DNA of 64,000 nucleotides from Kosakonia cowanii JCM 10956 = DSM 18146 (GTDB taxonomy: Bacteria; Pseudomonadota; Gammaproteobacteria; Enterobacterales; Enterobacteriaceae): NCBI RefSeq assembly GCF_001975225.1, contig NZ_CP019445.1, positions 1,116,001 to 1,180,000 of the forward strand, read 5' to 3'. The notes under the pieces are model-generated. The model made no database searches. It saw only the letters and a list, made by a program, of their open reading frames with translations, and was not told the origin of the DNA. Shown here one piece after another: positions 18,075 through 25,839 of the stretch (within the stretch, counting starts at the first letter, position 1; the number at the start of each line of letters is the position of its first letter). A program made the translations under genes and the position numbers.

Positions 18075-19000
18075 TTAATAGGTCGCCAGCAAGGAGACAA
18101 AGGCCAGGAAGGCGACGCCGAAACCGGCCCAGGTAACGCGCGAGGCGGCAACAAAACGCAGGCGCGCCATGCTGTTTTCAAACAGGGCGATAACCAACAC
18201 GCCGAGCAGCAGTTTCAGCAGCGCGACAACCAGCGCCAGCAGCAGCCCGCCGACGCTGAAGGCAGTCATCTGCCCCAGGGGAAAAAGACGCCGACAAACA
18301 GTTGCAGCACCACCAGCTGTTTCAGGCTGATGCCCCACTTGAGGATGGCGAAACCGCTGCCGCTGTACTCGGAGAGCGGCCCCTCCTGCAACTCCTGCTC
18401 CGCTTCCGCCAGATCGAACGGCAGTTTGCCCATCTCGATAAAGGTGGCGAAGGCGCAGGCGCAGAGCGCAAGAAACAGCGGCAGGCTGGCGTGCAGCGGC
18501 CAGTGATAAACGGTGTCGGTAATGTGGGTGATATGGGTTGACCCGGCGACCAGCGCCGCCACCCACAATCCCAACAGCAGGATCGGCTCCACCAGCACGC
18601 CGAGCATCGCTTCGCGGCTGGCACCCAGCCCGGTAAAGGGGCTACCGGTATCCAGCCCGGCGATGGCGAAGAAGAAGCGGGCAATGGCGAAGAGGTAGAT
18701 AAGCGTGATCAGATCGCCGAGTAGCGGCAGCGGTGAGGCCACCGTCACCACCGGCAGCGCAGTGGCAATCGTCAGCATCACGCCAACCATCACCAGCGGC
18801 GTCAGACGAAAGACCCAGCCGGAAGCCGCCGGGGCAATGCTCTGCCGCCCAAGCAGTTTGAACAGATCGCGATACTCTTGCAGCACGCCCGGCCCGCGCC
18901 GGTTGTGCAGACGCGCACGCGCCACGCGGCTGATGCCGGAAAGTAGCGGCGCAAGGGCGAACAGCACCAGCGCCTGTACAACAGCAAACAGAAAACTCAT
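18075..19000 (-). pseudogene. hycD: HycD, hydrogenase-3 membrane subunit, frameshifted
   Basis: HycD (NuoH-like) anchors the hydrogenase arm to the membrane; E. coli HycD has 307 residues. Here the frame from ATG 19000 runs 244 codons to QLFVGVFFPWGR and stops at TGA (18268-18266). The rest of HycD (GQMTAFSVGGLLLALVVALL to the end FLAFVSLLATY) continues in the next frame to 18075. Together they give the expected 308 residues. One G appears lost in TGG GGG CAG (C run at 18273-18276 on the plus strand). The last two or so transmembrane helices would be missing. A U UUC CCC heptamer in frame just before the lesion could allow some -1 shifting. A base-calling error in the homopolymer is the main alternative. 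Confidence 0.9.
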
Positions 19001-19002
19001 CT

Positions 19003-20817
19003 TCAGGCTCCTCGGGAAATCACCACAACCACCAGCACCGCCAGCTCAATCAGCGCCAGGCGACGAAACAGCAGCGGCGCGGCGTCGCCCCGCCAGACGG
19101 GCAGCGACAGCGTTGGCTCCAGCCATTTGCGCAGCGCGAGTACCGGCGCGAAGGCCGCTTTAACCGGCATCGCAAAACCGTGGGCGGTGATGACCATCGA
19201 CGCTTCATGGTCGTAACCGCACACCCACGCTGCCCCCCTGCTGCGGGACGGCAGACGGTCGCCCTTCAGCAGCACGAGCAGCAGCAGCGGCAGCAGCGTC
19301 GCGGCAATCAGCAGCAGGGCAATCATCGGTTGCGACACCACGGTGTTCGCCGTTTCAAGCGGTAGCGGCACGGCACTGAACAGGCGCGGCAGCAGCCAGG
19401 GCGCGGCAACCCCGCCAATCACACAGCAGATCGCCAGCGCCGCCACGCTTACACTCATCAGCCACGGCAGCGGACGCGGATTTTCCGCCTGCGCGCTGCG
19501 CGGTGCGCCAAGGAAGGTGACGCCATAGACTTTCGCCATGCACATCACCGCCAGCGCGCCGGTGATTGCCAGCCCAACCGCCAGCAGCGGCCCCATCACT
19601 TGCAGAAGAAAATTGCCGCTGGCGCTTAAGCGGAAGAAGGCCTGGTAGATCACCCACTCACCAGCGAAACCGTTGAGCGGCGGCAGCGCGGCCATCGCCA
19701 TCAGGCCAACCAGCATCGCCAGCGAGATAAGCGGCATGCGTTTACCGAGGCCGCCCAGTTTTTCGATATCGCGATAACCGGTAGCAAACCAGAGCGCGCC
19801 CGCACCGAGAAACAGCGTGCTTTTAAACAGGCTATGGTTGAAAAGATGATAGAGACCGCCGACCAGCCCGAGCGCCACCAGCGCAGGCTGGCGCAGCGCA
19901 AGCCCGCTGATGCCCGCGCCAAGGCCGAGCAGGATAATGCCGATATTCTCCAGCGTGTGGTAAGCCAGCAGCCGCTGGATATTGTGTTCCATCAGCGCAT
20001 ACAGCCCGCCGACAAAAGCGGTCAGCAGACCAAACGCCAGCAGCAGCACGCCCCACCACAGCGGCGGTTGCCCGCCAAGTAAAGAGAGCGTCAGAATGCC
20101 GAACAGGCCAACTTTCATCACCACGGCGGAGAAGAGCGCCGCTGCCGGGGCCGGGGCATTGGCATGGGCCTGCGGCACCCAGGCGTGCAGCGGGATAATC
20201 CCCGCCAGCAGGCCAAAACCCATCACGCCAAGCAGCCAGGTGCCGCCGCTCAGCGGGTGCAGGCTCAGCACGCTGAAATCGAGAGTCTGGTAGCGCTGCC
20301 ACAGCAGCCAGCAGAGCAGCGCCAGCAGCAGCGTGCCGAGACGCCCGAGGGCGAACCAGAGTTTGCCGGAGGCGCTGCACCCGGTGAGGAACACCGCGCA
20401 GAGCGCCATGATCTCCGCCATCACCACCAGCGCGCCGAGGTTAGCTGCGCTCACCGCGCAGATCGCCGCCGCCAGCAGGAGGTTAATCAGCAGGCCATTG
20501 GCTTTTACCGCCTGATGGCGGTGCCACGCCAGGTTATAGAGGCTGATAAAGAAGCCGCAGACGCCAAGCGTCAGCAGCCAGACGGCGCCGAGCGGCGTGA
20601 GTAACAGATGAAGGTTGATGAGCGGCACAATACCGCTCACGGTTTGCCCGTCGAGCAGCGCACCAAGACCAGCCGCCGTCGCCAGCAGGCAGCCCACCGC
20701 ACCACCCAGCCCCGCGAAGAAGCCGCTCAGGGGTTTGAACGCGCTCAGCAGGCCCGCCAGCAGCGCAGCAGCGCTCAGTGTGACGACCGCGGTGCTCAGC
20801 AAAGAGAAAAGCGTCAT
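19003..20817 (-). CDS. hycC: HycC, formate hydrogenlyase membrane antiporter-like subunit
   Basis: A 604-residue polytopic protein with roughly fifteen hydrophobic segments, related to NuoL/M/N and Mrp antiporter subunits. The channel signature is visible in GIIPLHAWVPQAHANAPAPA, in the charged helices, and in AYHTLENIGIILLGLG, LYHLFNHSLFKSTLFLG and AALPPLNGFAGEWVIYQAFF. Together with HycD it forms the membrane arm of formate hydrogenlyase. The stop is 2 bases before the hycD start and the ATG overlaps the hycB stop by 4 bases. Confidence 0.96.
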   Translation of the reverse strand: MTLFSLLSTAVVTLSAAALLAGLLSAFKPLSGFFAGLGGAVGCLLATAAGLGALLDGQTVSGIVPLINLHLLLTPLGAVWLLTLGVCGFFISLYNLAWHRHQAVKANGLLINLLLAAAICAVSAANLGALVVMAEIMALCAVFLTGCSASGKLWFALGRLGTLLLALLCWLLWQRYQTLDFSVLSLHPLSGGTWLLGVMGFGLLAGIIPLHAWVPQAHANAPAPAAALFSAVVMKVGLFGILTLSLLGGQPPLWWGVLLLAFGLLTAFVGGLYALMEHNIQRLLAYHTLENIGIILLGLGAGISGLALRQPALVALGLVGGLYHLFNHSLFKSTLFLGAGALWFATGYRDIEKLGGLGKRMPLISLAMLVGLMAMAALPPLNGFAGEWVIYQAFFRLSASGNFLLQVMGPLLAVGLAITGALAVMCMAKVYGVTFLGAPRSAQAENPRPLPWLMSVSVAALAICCVIGGVAAPWLLPRLFSAVPLPLETANTVVSQPMIALLLIAATLLPLLLLVLLKGDRLPSRSRGAAWVCGYDHEASMVITAHGFAMPVKAAFAPVLALRKWLEPTLSLPVWRGDAAPLLFRRLALIELAVLVVVVISRGA

Positions 20818-21422
20818 TTTGCACTCCCGTTATTCTGCGCAAACCGCGCCAGATCGCCGTAATCGCTATTAAGGGTCTGCTCGCGTTTGCGGCGGCTGGC
20901 GCGATTGATATCGTGCGGGCTGACCAGGTGCAGCGCCTTGGTCGGGCACATGCGCACGCAGGCCGGGCCGTCAGCGTCGAAGTAGCAGAGGTCGCACTTC
21001 ACAGCGATGGCGCGCACGCCCGGCACCCAGTCGAGCAGCGAACTCACTTTCGCAGGCATTGGCGGCGCGGCGGGCGCTTTCGGCGTGTTGACGTTGGCCG
21101 GAATATCCAGCGGACGGCTGCCGGAAAACTCAATCGCGCCGAACGGACAGGCAATCGCGCAGAGCTTACAGCTGACGCAGAGGCTCTCATTGAGCTGCAC
21201 CGCGCCATCCACGCGGTTGATGGCGTTCACCGGGCAGACCCCGGCGCAGGGCGCATCTTCACAGTGGTGGCACTGCTGCGGCGCAGATTCATGATGGCTG
21301 CGCATGACGCGCAGGCGCGGCATCGCCTGCAATCCATACGCGCGGTGCGTCTCGGCGCAGGCCGCCTCGCAGGTGTGGCAGCCAATACAGAGCGCCGGGT
21401 CGGCAATTACAAAACGGTTCAC
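20814..21422 (-). CDS. hycB: HycB, electron-transfer [4Fe-4S] subunit
   Basis: A 202-residue ferredoxin with four cluster motifs: CIGCHTCEAACAETH, CHHCEDAPCAGVCPVNA, CVSCKLCAIACPFGAIEF and, near 140-165, CDLCYFDADGPACVRMCPTKAL. It carries electrons from formate dehydrogenase H (FdhF) into hydrogenase 3. The start is GTG at 21422 with a GAGG site. It is separated from hycA by a 94-base gap containing inverted repeats. Confidence 0.96.
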   Translation of the reverse strand: MNRFVIADPALCIGCHTCEAACAETHRAYGLQAMPRLRVMRSHHESAPQQCHHCEDAPCAGVCPVNAINRVDGAVQLNESLCVSCKLCAIACPFGAIEFSGSRPLDIPANVNTPKAPAAPPMPAKVSSLLDWVPGVRAIAVKCDLCYFDADGPACVRMCPTKALHLVSPHDINRASRRKREQTLNSDYGDLARFAQNNGSAK

Positions 21423-21443
21423 CAGTCAATCCTCAGGTGAGTC

Positions 21444-21457
21444 GCCCGCTTACGGGC
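21444..21457 (-). other. Short hairpin before hycB
   Basis: GCCCG-4-CGGGC (GCCCGTAAGCGGGC on the minus strand) lies 22 bases before the hycB GTG. With no T run after it, a transcript-stabilising or attenuating role is more likely than termination; this is inference. Confidence 0.4.
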
Positions 21458-21476
21458 AGTCATTTTTGACGAAACA

Positions 21477-21509
21477 TGTCGATGGGTGTCATATCGACAC
21501 CTGTCGACA
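21477..21509. promoter_or_regulatory. Inverted repeat in the hycA-hycB gap, probable FhlA site
   Basis: GGTGTC-ATATC-GACACC (21485-21501) is a perfect inverted repeat, flanked by TGTCGA (21477) and the palindrome TGTCGACA (21502-21509). As recalled from the E. coli literature, FhlA binds the hycA-hycB gap; the assignment here is by position and symmetry. Confidence 0.5.
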
Positions 21510-21516
21510 CTCCAGC

Positions 21517-21984
21517 TCAGGCCAGCACCGGCGAGTGCCCGTCGCGGGCAAGGGTGTTGAGGTTGGCCGGCGTATCGGCTTCCATTGCGGCATAGAGGTT
21601 GTCGTAGACGGCGGCGAGTTTGCCGAGGTAGTGCTCAAGCACCTTTTCGCGATCGCGGACCTCGAACAGGCCATCAATTTTCCCGTCGCTGGTGAGCCGC
21701 GCTTCGGCGATTAAACGCTTCTCTTCACTGCCTTTATTGGCAATCGCATACTCAATGGTATGGCCGTTAAAGCCGCCGCTCAGGGTGATATAAACCGTGA
21801 AGTGATCGAACAGCACGAAGCAGAGCTGCTGCTCCGGCGCACAGCCGATAGTGTGGTGCAAACGCGCTTTGGCGAGCGTAATGCCCTGAACCAGCGTATT
21901 GCAGTAACTGCGCCACGCCTCTTGCAGACGGTGGTGCCGTCCGGCGATGTAATCCGCCTTTTCGCTAATTTCCCAAATCGTCAT
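21517..21984 (-). CDS. hycA: HycA, negative regulator of the formate regulon
   Basis: A 155-residue soluble protein with the E. coli HycA N-terminus (MTIWEISEKADYIAGRHHRL) and central LHHTIGCAPEQQLCFVLFDH. HycA counteracts FhlA and so dampens formate hydrogenlyase expression; no enzymatic motif is visible. It is the first gene of the hyc operon, read from the sigma54 promoter at 22021-22036. Confidence 0.95.
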   Translation of the reverse strand: MTIWEISEKADYIAGRHHRLQEAWRSYCNTLVQGITLAKARLHHTIGCAPEQQLCFVLFDHFTVYITLSGGFNGHTIEYAIANKGSEEKRLIAEARLTSDGKIDGLFEVRDREKVLEHYLGKLAAVYDNLYAAMEADTPANLNTLARDGHSPVLA

Positions 21985-22020
21985 CTCAGCTTACCCGCTT
22001 AATTGAAACAACTGCTGATA

Positions 22021-22036
22021 AGCATCATCCATGCCA
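22021..22036 (-). promoter_or_regulatory. Sigma54 (-24/-12) promoter of the hyc operon
   Basis: On the minus strand TGGCAT-GGATG-ATGCT has GG and GC separated by exactly 10 bases, the sigma54 pattern. It lies 37 bases before the hycA start, where the FhlA-dependent promoter is expected. Confidence 0.75.
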
Positions 22037-22080
22037 GTTTTTAACCTCCTGATTTTAATTGATTTTATAAAAATAAAGGT

Positions 22081-22130
22081 GAATTTCGACGTGTCATCTC
22101 GTCATTGTCGTCATCGTCACCCTGACTAAA
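22081..22130. promoter_or_regulatory. Candidate FhlA upstream activating region between hyc and hyp
   Basis: The segment is rich in TGTC/GTCAT steps (ATTTCGACGTGTCATC, then TCGTCATTGTCGTCATCG) and sits between the two opposed sigma54 promoters. This is where FhlA should activate both. Exact sites cannot be delimited by eye. Confidence 0.4.
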
Positions 22131-22137
22131 TCGGGAG

Positions 22138-22153
22138 TGGCACTGTTATTGCA
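22138..22153 (+). promoter_or_regulatory. Sigma54 (-24/-12) promoter of the hyp operon
   Basis: TGGCAC-TGTTA-TTGCA is an excellent -24/-12 element with GG-N10-GC spacing. It lies 28 bases before the hypA ATG and drives hypABCDE, probably with fhlA. Confidence 0.88.
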
Positions 22154-22181
22154 TTAGCAGGGGAAATGATAAGGAGGCGTT

Positions 22182-22529
22182 ATGCATGAAATCACGTTGT
22201 GCCAGCGCGCGCTGGAGGTGATTGAACAACAGGCGGCGGCAAATGGCGCACGCAAGGTCACCGGCGTCTGGCTGAAGGTGGGCGCATTTTCTTGCGTCGA
22301 AACGGACGCTTTAACGTTTTGTTTTGATCTGGTCTGCCGCGGCAGCCTGGCGGAAGGTTGTAGACTGCATATCGAACAACAACAGGCCGAGTGCTGGTGT
22401 GAGTCTTGCCAGCAGTATGTGACGTTACTCAGTCAGCGTGTACGCCGCTGTCCACAATGCCACAGCGACCAGTTGCAGATCGTCGCCGACGACGGTATGC
22501 AAATTCAGCGACTGGAAATTGAGGAGTAA
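22182..22529 (+). CDS. hypA: HypA, hydrogenase nickel-insertion protein
   Basis: A 115-residue metallochaperone. The N-terminal nickel ligand His2 (MHEITLCQRALEVIEQ) and the zinc-binding CxxC pair (CWCESCQQ and RRCPQCHSD) are intact. It works with HypB to deliver Ni to HycE. The ATG follows AAGGAGG. First gene of hypABCDE. Confidence 0.96.
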   Translation: MHEITLCQRALEVIEQQAAANGARKVTGVWLKVGAFSCVETDALTFCFDLVCRGSLAEGCRLHIEQQQAECWCESCQQYVTLLSQRVRRCPQCHSDQLQIVADDGMQIQRLEIEE

Positions 22530-22532
22530 GCA

Positions 22533-23405
22533 ATGTGTACGACATGTGGTTGTCAGGATGGAAACCGCTATATAGAAGGCGATGAACATAACCCCCACTC
22601 CGCCTTTCGCAGCGCCCCCTTCGCCCCGGCGACGCGCCCGGCGCTGACCATTACCGGGGTCAAAACCGATGCGTTCAGCCCGACTCAGCTCGACGAGGGC
22701 GACCTGCATTATGGCCACGGCGCAGCGGGAACCCACGCGCCGGGCATCAGCCAGCGGCGGATGCTGGAAGTCGAGATCGACGTGCTGGATAAAAACAACC
22801 GCATCGCCGCCCGCAACCGCGCGCGCTTCGCGGCCCGCCAGCAACTGGTGCTGAATCTCGTCTCCAGCCCCGGCTCCGGCAAAACCACCCTGCTCACGGA
22901 AACCCTGCTGCGCCTGAAAAACCGCCTCCCCTGCGCGGTGATTGAGGGCGATCAGCAAACCGTCAACGACGCCGCGCGCATCCGCGCCACCGGCACCCCG
23001 GCAATTCAGGTCAATACCGGTAAAGGCTGCCACCTCGACGCGCAGATGATTGCCGATGCCGCACCGCGTCTGCCGCTGGCCGAGCAGGGCATCCTGTTTA
23101 TTGAGAACGTCGGCAATCTGGTCTGCCCGGCGAGTTTTGACCTCGGCGAACGGCATAAAGTGGCGGTGCTCTCCGTAACCGAAGGGGAAGATAAGCCGCT
23201 CAAATATCCGCATATGTTTGCCGCCGCCTCGCTGATGCTGCTCAACAAAGTCGATCTGCTCCCCTACCTCAACTTCGATGTTGAGCAGTGCATCGCCTAC
23301 GCGCGGGAGGTAAACCCAGAGATTGAGATCCTGCTGGTTTCCGCCACCAAAGGCGACGGCATGGACGCGTGGCTTGAGTGGCTGGAGGCGCAACGATGTG
23401 CATAG
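22533..23405 (+). CDS. hypB: HypB, GTPase for nickel insertion
   Basis: A 290-residue SIMIBI-class GTPase. The N-terminal high-affinity nickel motif CTTCGC (C2, C5, C7) is present, as is the P-loop [11 protein letters not shown] near residue 110. [15 protein letters not shown] is the G-domain metal site region and [10 protein letters not shown] the base-recognition motif. The His-rich insert seen in some species is absent. It overlaps hypC by 10 bases. Confidence 0.96.
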   Translation: MCTTCGCQDGNRYIEGDEHNPHSAFRSAPFAPATRPALTITGVKTDAFSPTQLDEGDLHYGHGAAGTHAPGISQRRMLEVEIDVLDKNNRIAARNRARFAARQQLVLNLVSSPGSGKTTLLTETLLRLKNRLPCAVIEGDQQTVNDAARIRATGTPAIQVNTGKGCHLDAQMIADAAPRLPLAEQGILFIENVGNLVCPASFDLGERHKVAVLSVTEGEDKPLKYPHMFAAASLMLLNKVDLLPYLNFDVEQCIAYAREVNPEIEILLVSATKGDGMDAWLEWLEAQRCA

Positions 23406-23668
23406 GCGTACCGGGGCAGATCTGCGCCATTGACGGCCTGCAGGCGAAAGTTGATGTCAGCGGCATCCAGCGTAATGTCGATTTAACGCTGGTCGGCAGT
23501 GAAGATGAGCAGGGTCGCTCGCGTATCGGCCAGTGGGTGCTGGTGCACGTCGGCTTTGCCATGAGCATCATCAACGAAGCGGAAGCGCGCGAAACGCTGG
23601 CGGCGCTGCAAAATATGTTCGACGTTGAGCCGGATGTCGGCGCGCTGCTCTACGGCGAGGAGGGATAA
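23396..23668 (+). CDS. hypC: HypC, hydrogenase maturation chaperone
   Basis: A 90-residue OB-fold chaperone starting [14 protein letters not shown], with the essential Cys2. It ferries the Fe(CN)2CO group with HypD to the large-subunit precursor. The ATG at 23396 inside hypB is chosen because Cys must be residue 2; earlier in-frame starts would bury it. Its last base is the first base of hypD. Confidence 0.95.
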   Translation: MCIGVPGQICAIDGLQAKVDVSGIQRNVDLTLVGSEDEQGRSRIGQWVLVHVGFAMSIINEAEARETLAALQNMFDVEPDVGALLYGEEG

Positions 23669-24789
23669 TGCGCTTTGTCGATGAATACCGCGCACCGGAG
23701 CAGGTGATGCAGCTTATCGCCCGCCTGCGTGAACGTGCTAACGCACTTGCTTACACCGCCACGCGACCGCTGCGCATTATGGAGGTGTGCGGCGGCCACA
23801 CGCATGCCATTTTCAAATTTGGCCTCGACCAGCTGCTGCCGGAGAATATTGAGTTTATCCACGGCCCCGGCTGCCCGGTCTGCGTCCTGCCGATGGGGCG
23901 CATCGACACCTGCGTGGAGATCGCCAGCCACCCGGAGGTGATCTTCTGCACCTTCGGCGACGCCATTCGCGTACCGGGCAAAAACGGCTCACTGTTACAG
24001 GCGAAGGCGCGCGGCGCGGATGTGCGCATCGTCTACTCGCCGCTCGATGCGCTGGCGCTGGCGGAGAAAAACCCGCAGCGTAAGGTGGTCTTTTTTGGCC
24101 TCGGCTTCGAAACCACCATGCCGGCCACCGCGATTACGCTACAACAGGCGAAGGCGCGGGATATCAACAACTTCTGGTTTTTCTGCCAGCACATCACGCT
24201 GATCCCGACCCTGCGCAGCCTGCTTGAACAGCCCGATAACGGCATTGACGCCTTTCTCGCGCCCGGCCACGTCAGCATGGTGATTGGCACCGATGCCTAC
24301 ACCTTTATTGCCGATGAGTTTCAGCGCCCGCTGGTGGTCGCCGGTTTTGAGCCGCTCGACCTGTTACAGGGCGTGTTGATGCTGGTCGAGCAGAAGATTG
24401 CTGCCCAAAGCCGGGTGGAGAATCAGTATCGCCGCGTGGTACCAGATGAGGGCAACCGGCGGGCGCAAGAGGCGATTGCCGAGGTGTTCACCGTGCGCGG
24501 CGACAGCGAGTGGCGCGGGCTGGGGATGATTGGCGAGTCGGGCGTGCATCTGACTGCTCCCTATCAGCGTTTTGACGCCGAAGCCCATTTCCAGCCAGCC
24601 ATGCAGCAGGTCTATGACGACCCGCGCGCCCGCTGCGGCGACGTGCTGACCGGGCGCTGCAAACCGCACCACTGCCCGCTGTTTGGCAACACCTGTAATC
24701 CACAAAGCGCCTTTGGCGCGCTGATGGTCTCCTCTGAAGGAGCCTGCGCTGCCTGGTATCACTATCGTGCTCAGGAGTGTGAAGTATGA
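23668..24789 (+). CDS. hypD: HypD, Fe-cyanide/CO assembly scaffold
   Basis: A 373-residue [4Fe-4S] protein that builds the Fe(CN)2CO unit with HypC and HypE. Motifs are VCGGHTHAIFKFGL with the functional cysteine, HGPGCPVCVLPMG, PGHVSMVIGTDAY, and the C-terminal cluster ligands RCGDVLTGRCKPHHCPLFG with CNPQSAFG. It overlaps hypE by 4 bases. Confidence 0.96.
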   Translation: MRFVDEYRAPEQVMQLIARLRERANALAYTATRPLRIMEVCGGHTHAIFKFGLDQLLPENIEFIHGPGCPVCVLPMGRIDTCVEIASHPEVIFCTFGDAIRVPGKNGSLLQAKARGADVRIVYSPLDALALAEKNPQRKVVFFGLGFETTMPATAITLQQAKARDINNFWFFCQHITLIPTLRSLLEQPDNGIDAFLAPGHVSMVIGTDAYTFIADEFQRPLVVAGFEPLDLLQGVLMLVEQKIAAQSRVENQYRRVVPDEGNRRAQEAIAEVFTVRGDSEWRGLGMIGESGVHLTAPYQRFDAEAHFQPAMQQVYDDPRARCGDVLTGRCKPHHCPLFGNTCNPQSAFGALMVSSEGACAAWYHYRAQECEV

Positions 24790-25796
24790 ATGAGGTTCAG
24801 ATGGCGCACGGCAGCGGCGGCCAGGCGATGCAGCAGCTGATAGGCGAACTCTTTATGCAGGCTTTTGCCAACCCCTGGCTGGCGGAGCAGGAGGATCAGG
24901 CGCGCCTCGATCTCACCGCGCTGGCGGCGGGCGGCGACAGGCTTGCCTTCTCCACCGACAGCTATGTGATTGACCCGCTGATTTTCCCCGGCGGTGACAT
25001 CGGCAAACTCGCCGTCTGCGGCACCGCCAATGATGTGGCGGTCAGCGGCGCGATCCCGCGCTACCTCTCCTGCGGCTTTATCCTCGAAGAGGGGCTGTCG
25101 ATGGCAACCCTGAAACAGGTGGTGGAGAGCATGGCGGCAACGGCCCGCAGCGCCGGGATCGCCATTGTCACCGGCGACACCAAAGTGGTGCAGCGCGGCG
25201 CAGCGGATAAGCTGTTTATTAATACCGCCGGTATTGGTGCGATCCCCGCCACTATTCACTGGGCGGCGGCCTCGTTACAGCCGGGCGATGTGCTACTGGC
25301 AAGCGGCACGCTGGGCGACCACGGCGCGACGATCCTCAACCTGCGTGAAGGGCTGGGGCTCGACGGGGAGTTAAGCAGCGACTGCGCGGTGCTGACGCCG
25401 TTAATTGAGACGCTGCGCGATCTGCCCGGCGTCAAAGCTCTGCGCGACGCAACGCGCGGCGGCGTCAACGCGGTGGTGCATGAGTTTGCCGCCGCCTGCG
25501 GGTATGGCATTGAATTACAAGAGAGCAAATTGCCGATTAACCCGGCGGTGCGCGGCGTATGTGAACTGCTGGGGCTGGATGCGCTTAACTTCGCCAATGA
25601 GGGCAAACTGGTGATCGCCGTTGCGCGCGACAGCGCCGAACTGGCGCTTAGCCGCTTACGCGCCCACCCTTTAGGTAAAGATGCATCGATGATTGGCGAA
25701 GTGGTCGAACAACAGGGCGTGCGGTTAGCCGGGCTTTACGGCGTGAAACGCCTGTTAGATCTCCCCCATGCGGAGCCGTTACCGCGGATCTGCTAG
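24786..25796 (+). CDS. hypE: HypE, carbamoyl dehydratase
   Basis: A 336-residue PurM/AIR-synthase-fold enzyme that turns carbamoyl groups received from HypF into thiocyanate on its C-terminal cysteine. The ending PRIC is intact. Nucleotide-binding features include MAHGSGGQAMQQLIG, FPGGDIGKLAVCGTANDVAV and IVTGDTKVVQRGAADKLFIN. It is followed after 43 bases by fhlA. Confidence 0.96.
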   Translation: MNEVQMAHGSGGQAMQQLIGELFMQAFANPWLAEQEDQARLDLTALAAGGDRLAFSTDSYVIDPLIFPGGDIGKLAVCGTANDVAVSGAIPRYLSCGFILEEGLSMATLKQVVESMAATARSAGIAIVTGDTKVVQRGAADKLFINTAGIGAIPATIHWAAASLQPGDVLLASGTLGDHGATILNLREGLGLDGELSSDCAVLTPLIETLRDLPGVKALRDATRGGVNAVVHEFAAACGYGIELQESKLPINPAVRGVCELLGLDALNFANEGKLVIAVARDSAELALSRLRAHPLGKDASMIGEVVEQQGVRLAGLYGVKRLLDLPHAEPLPRIC

Positions 25797-25839
25797 TTGT
25801 TATTTTTCACACCTGTTGGTGTGTTTCTGGATGAGCAAA

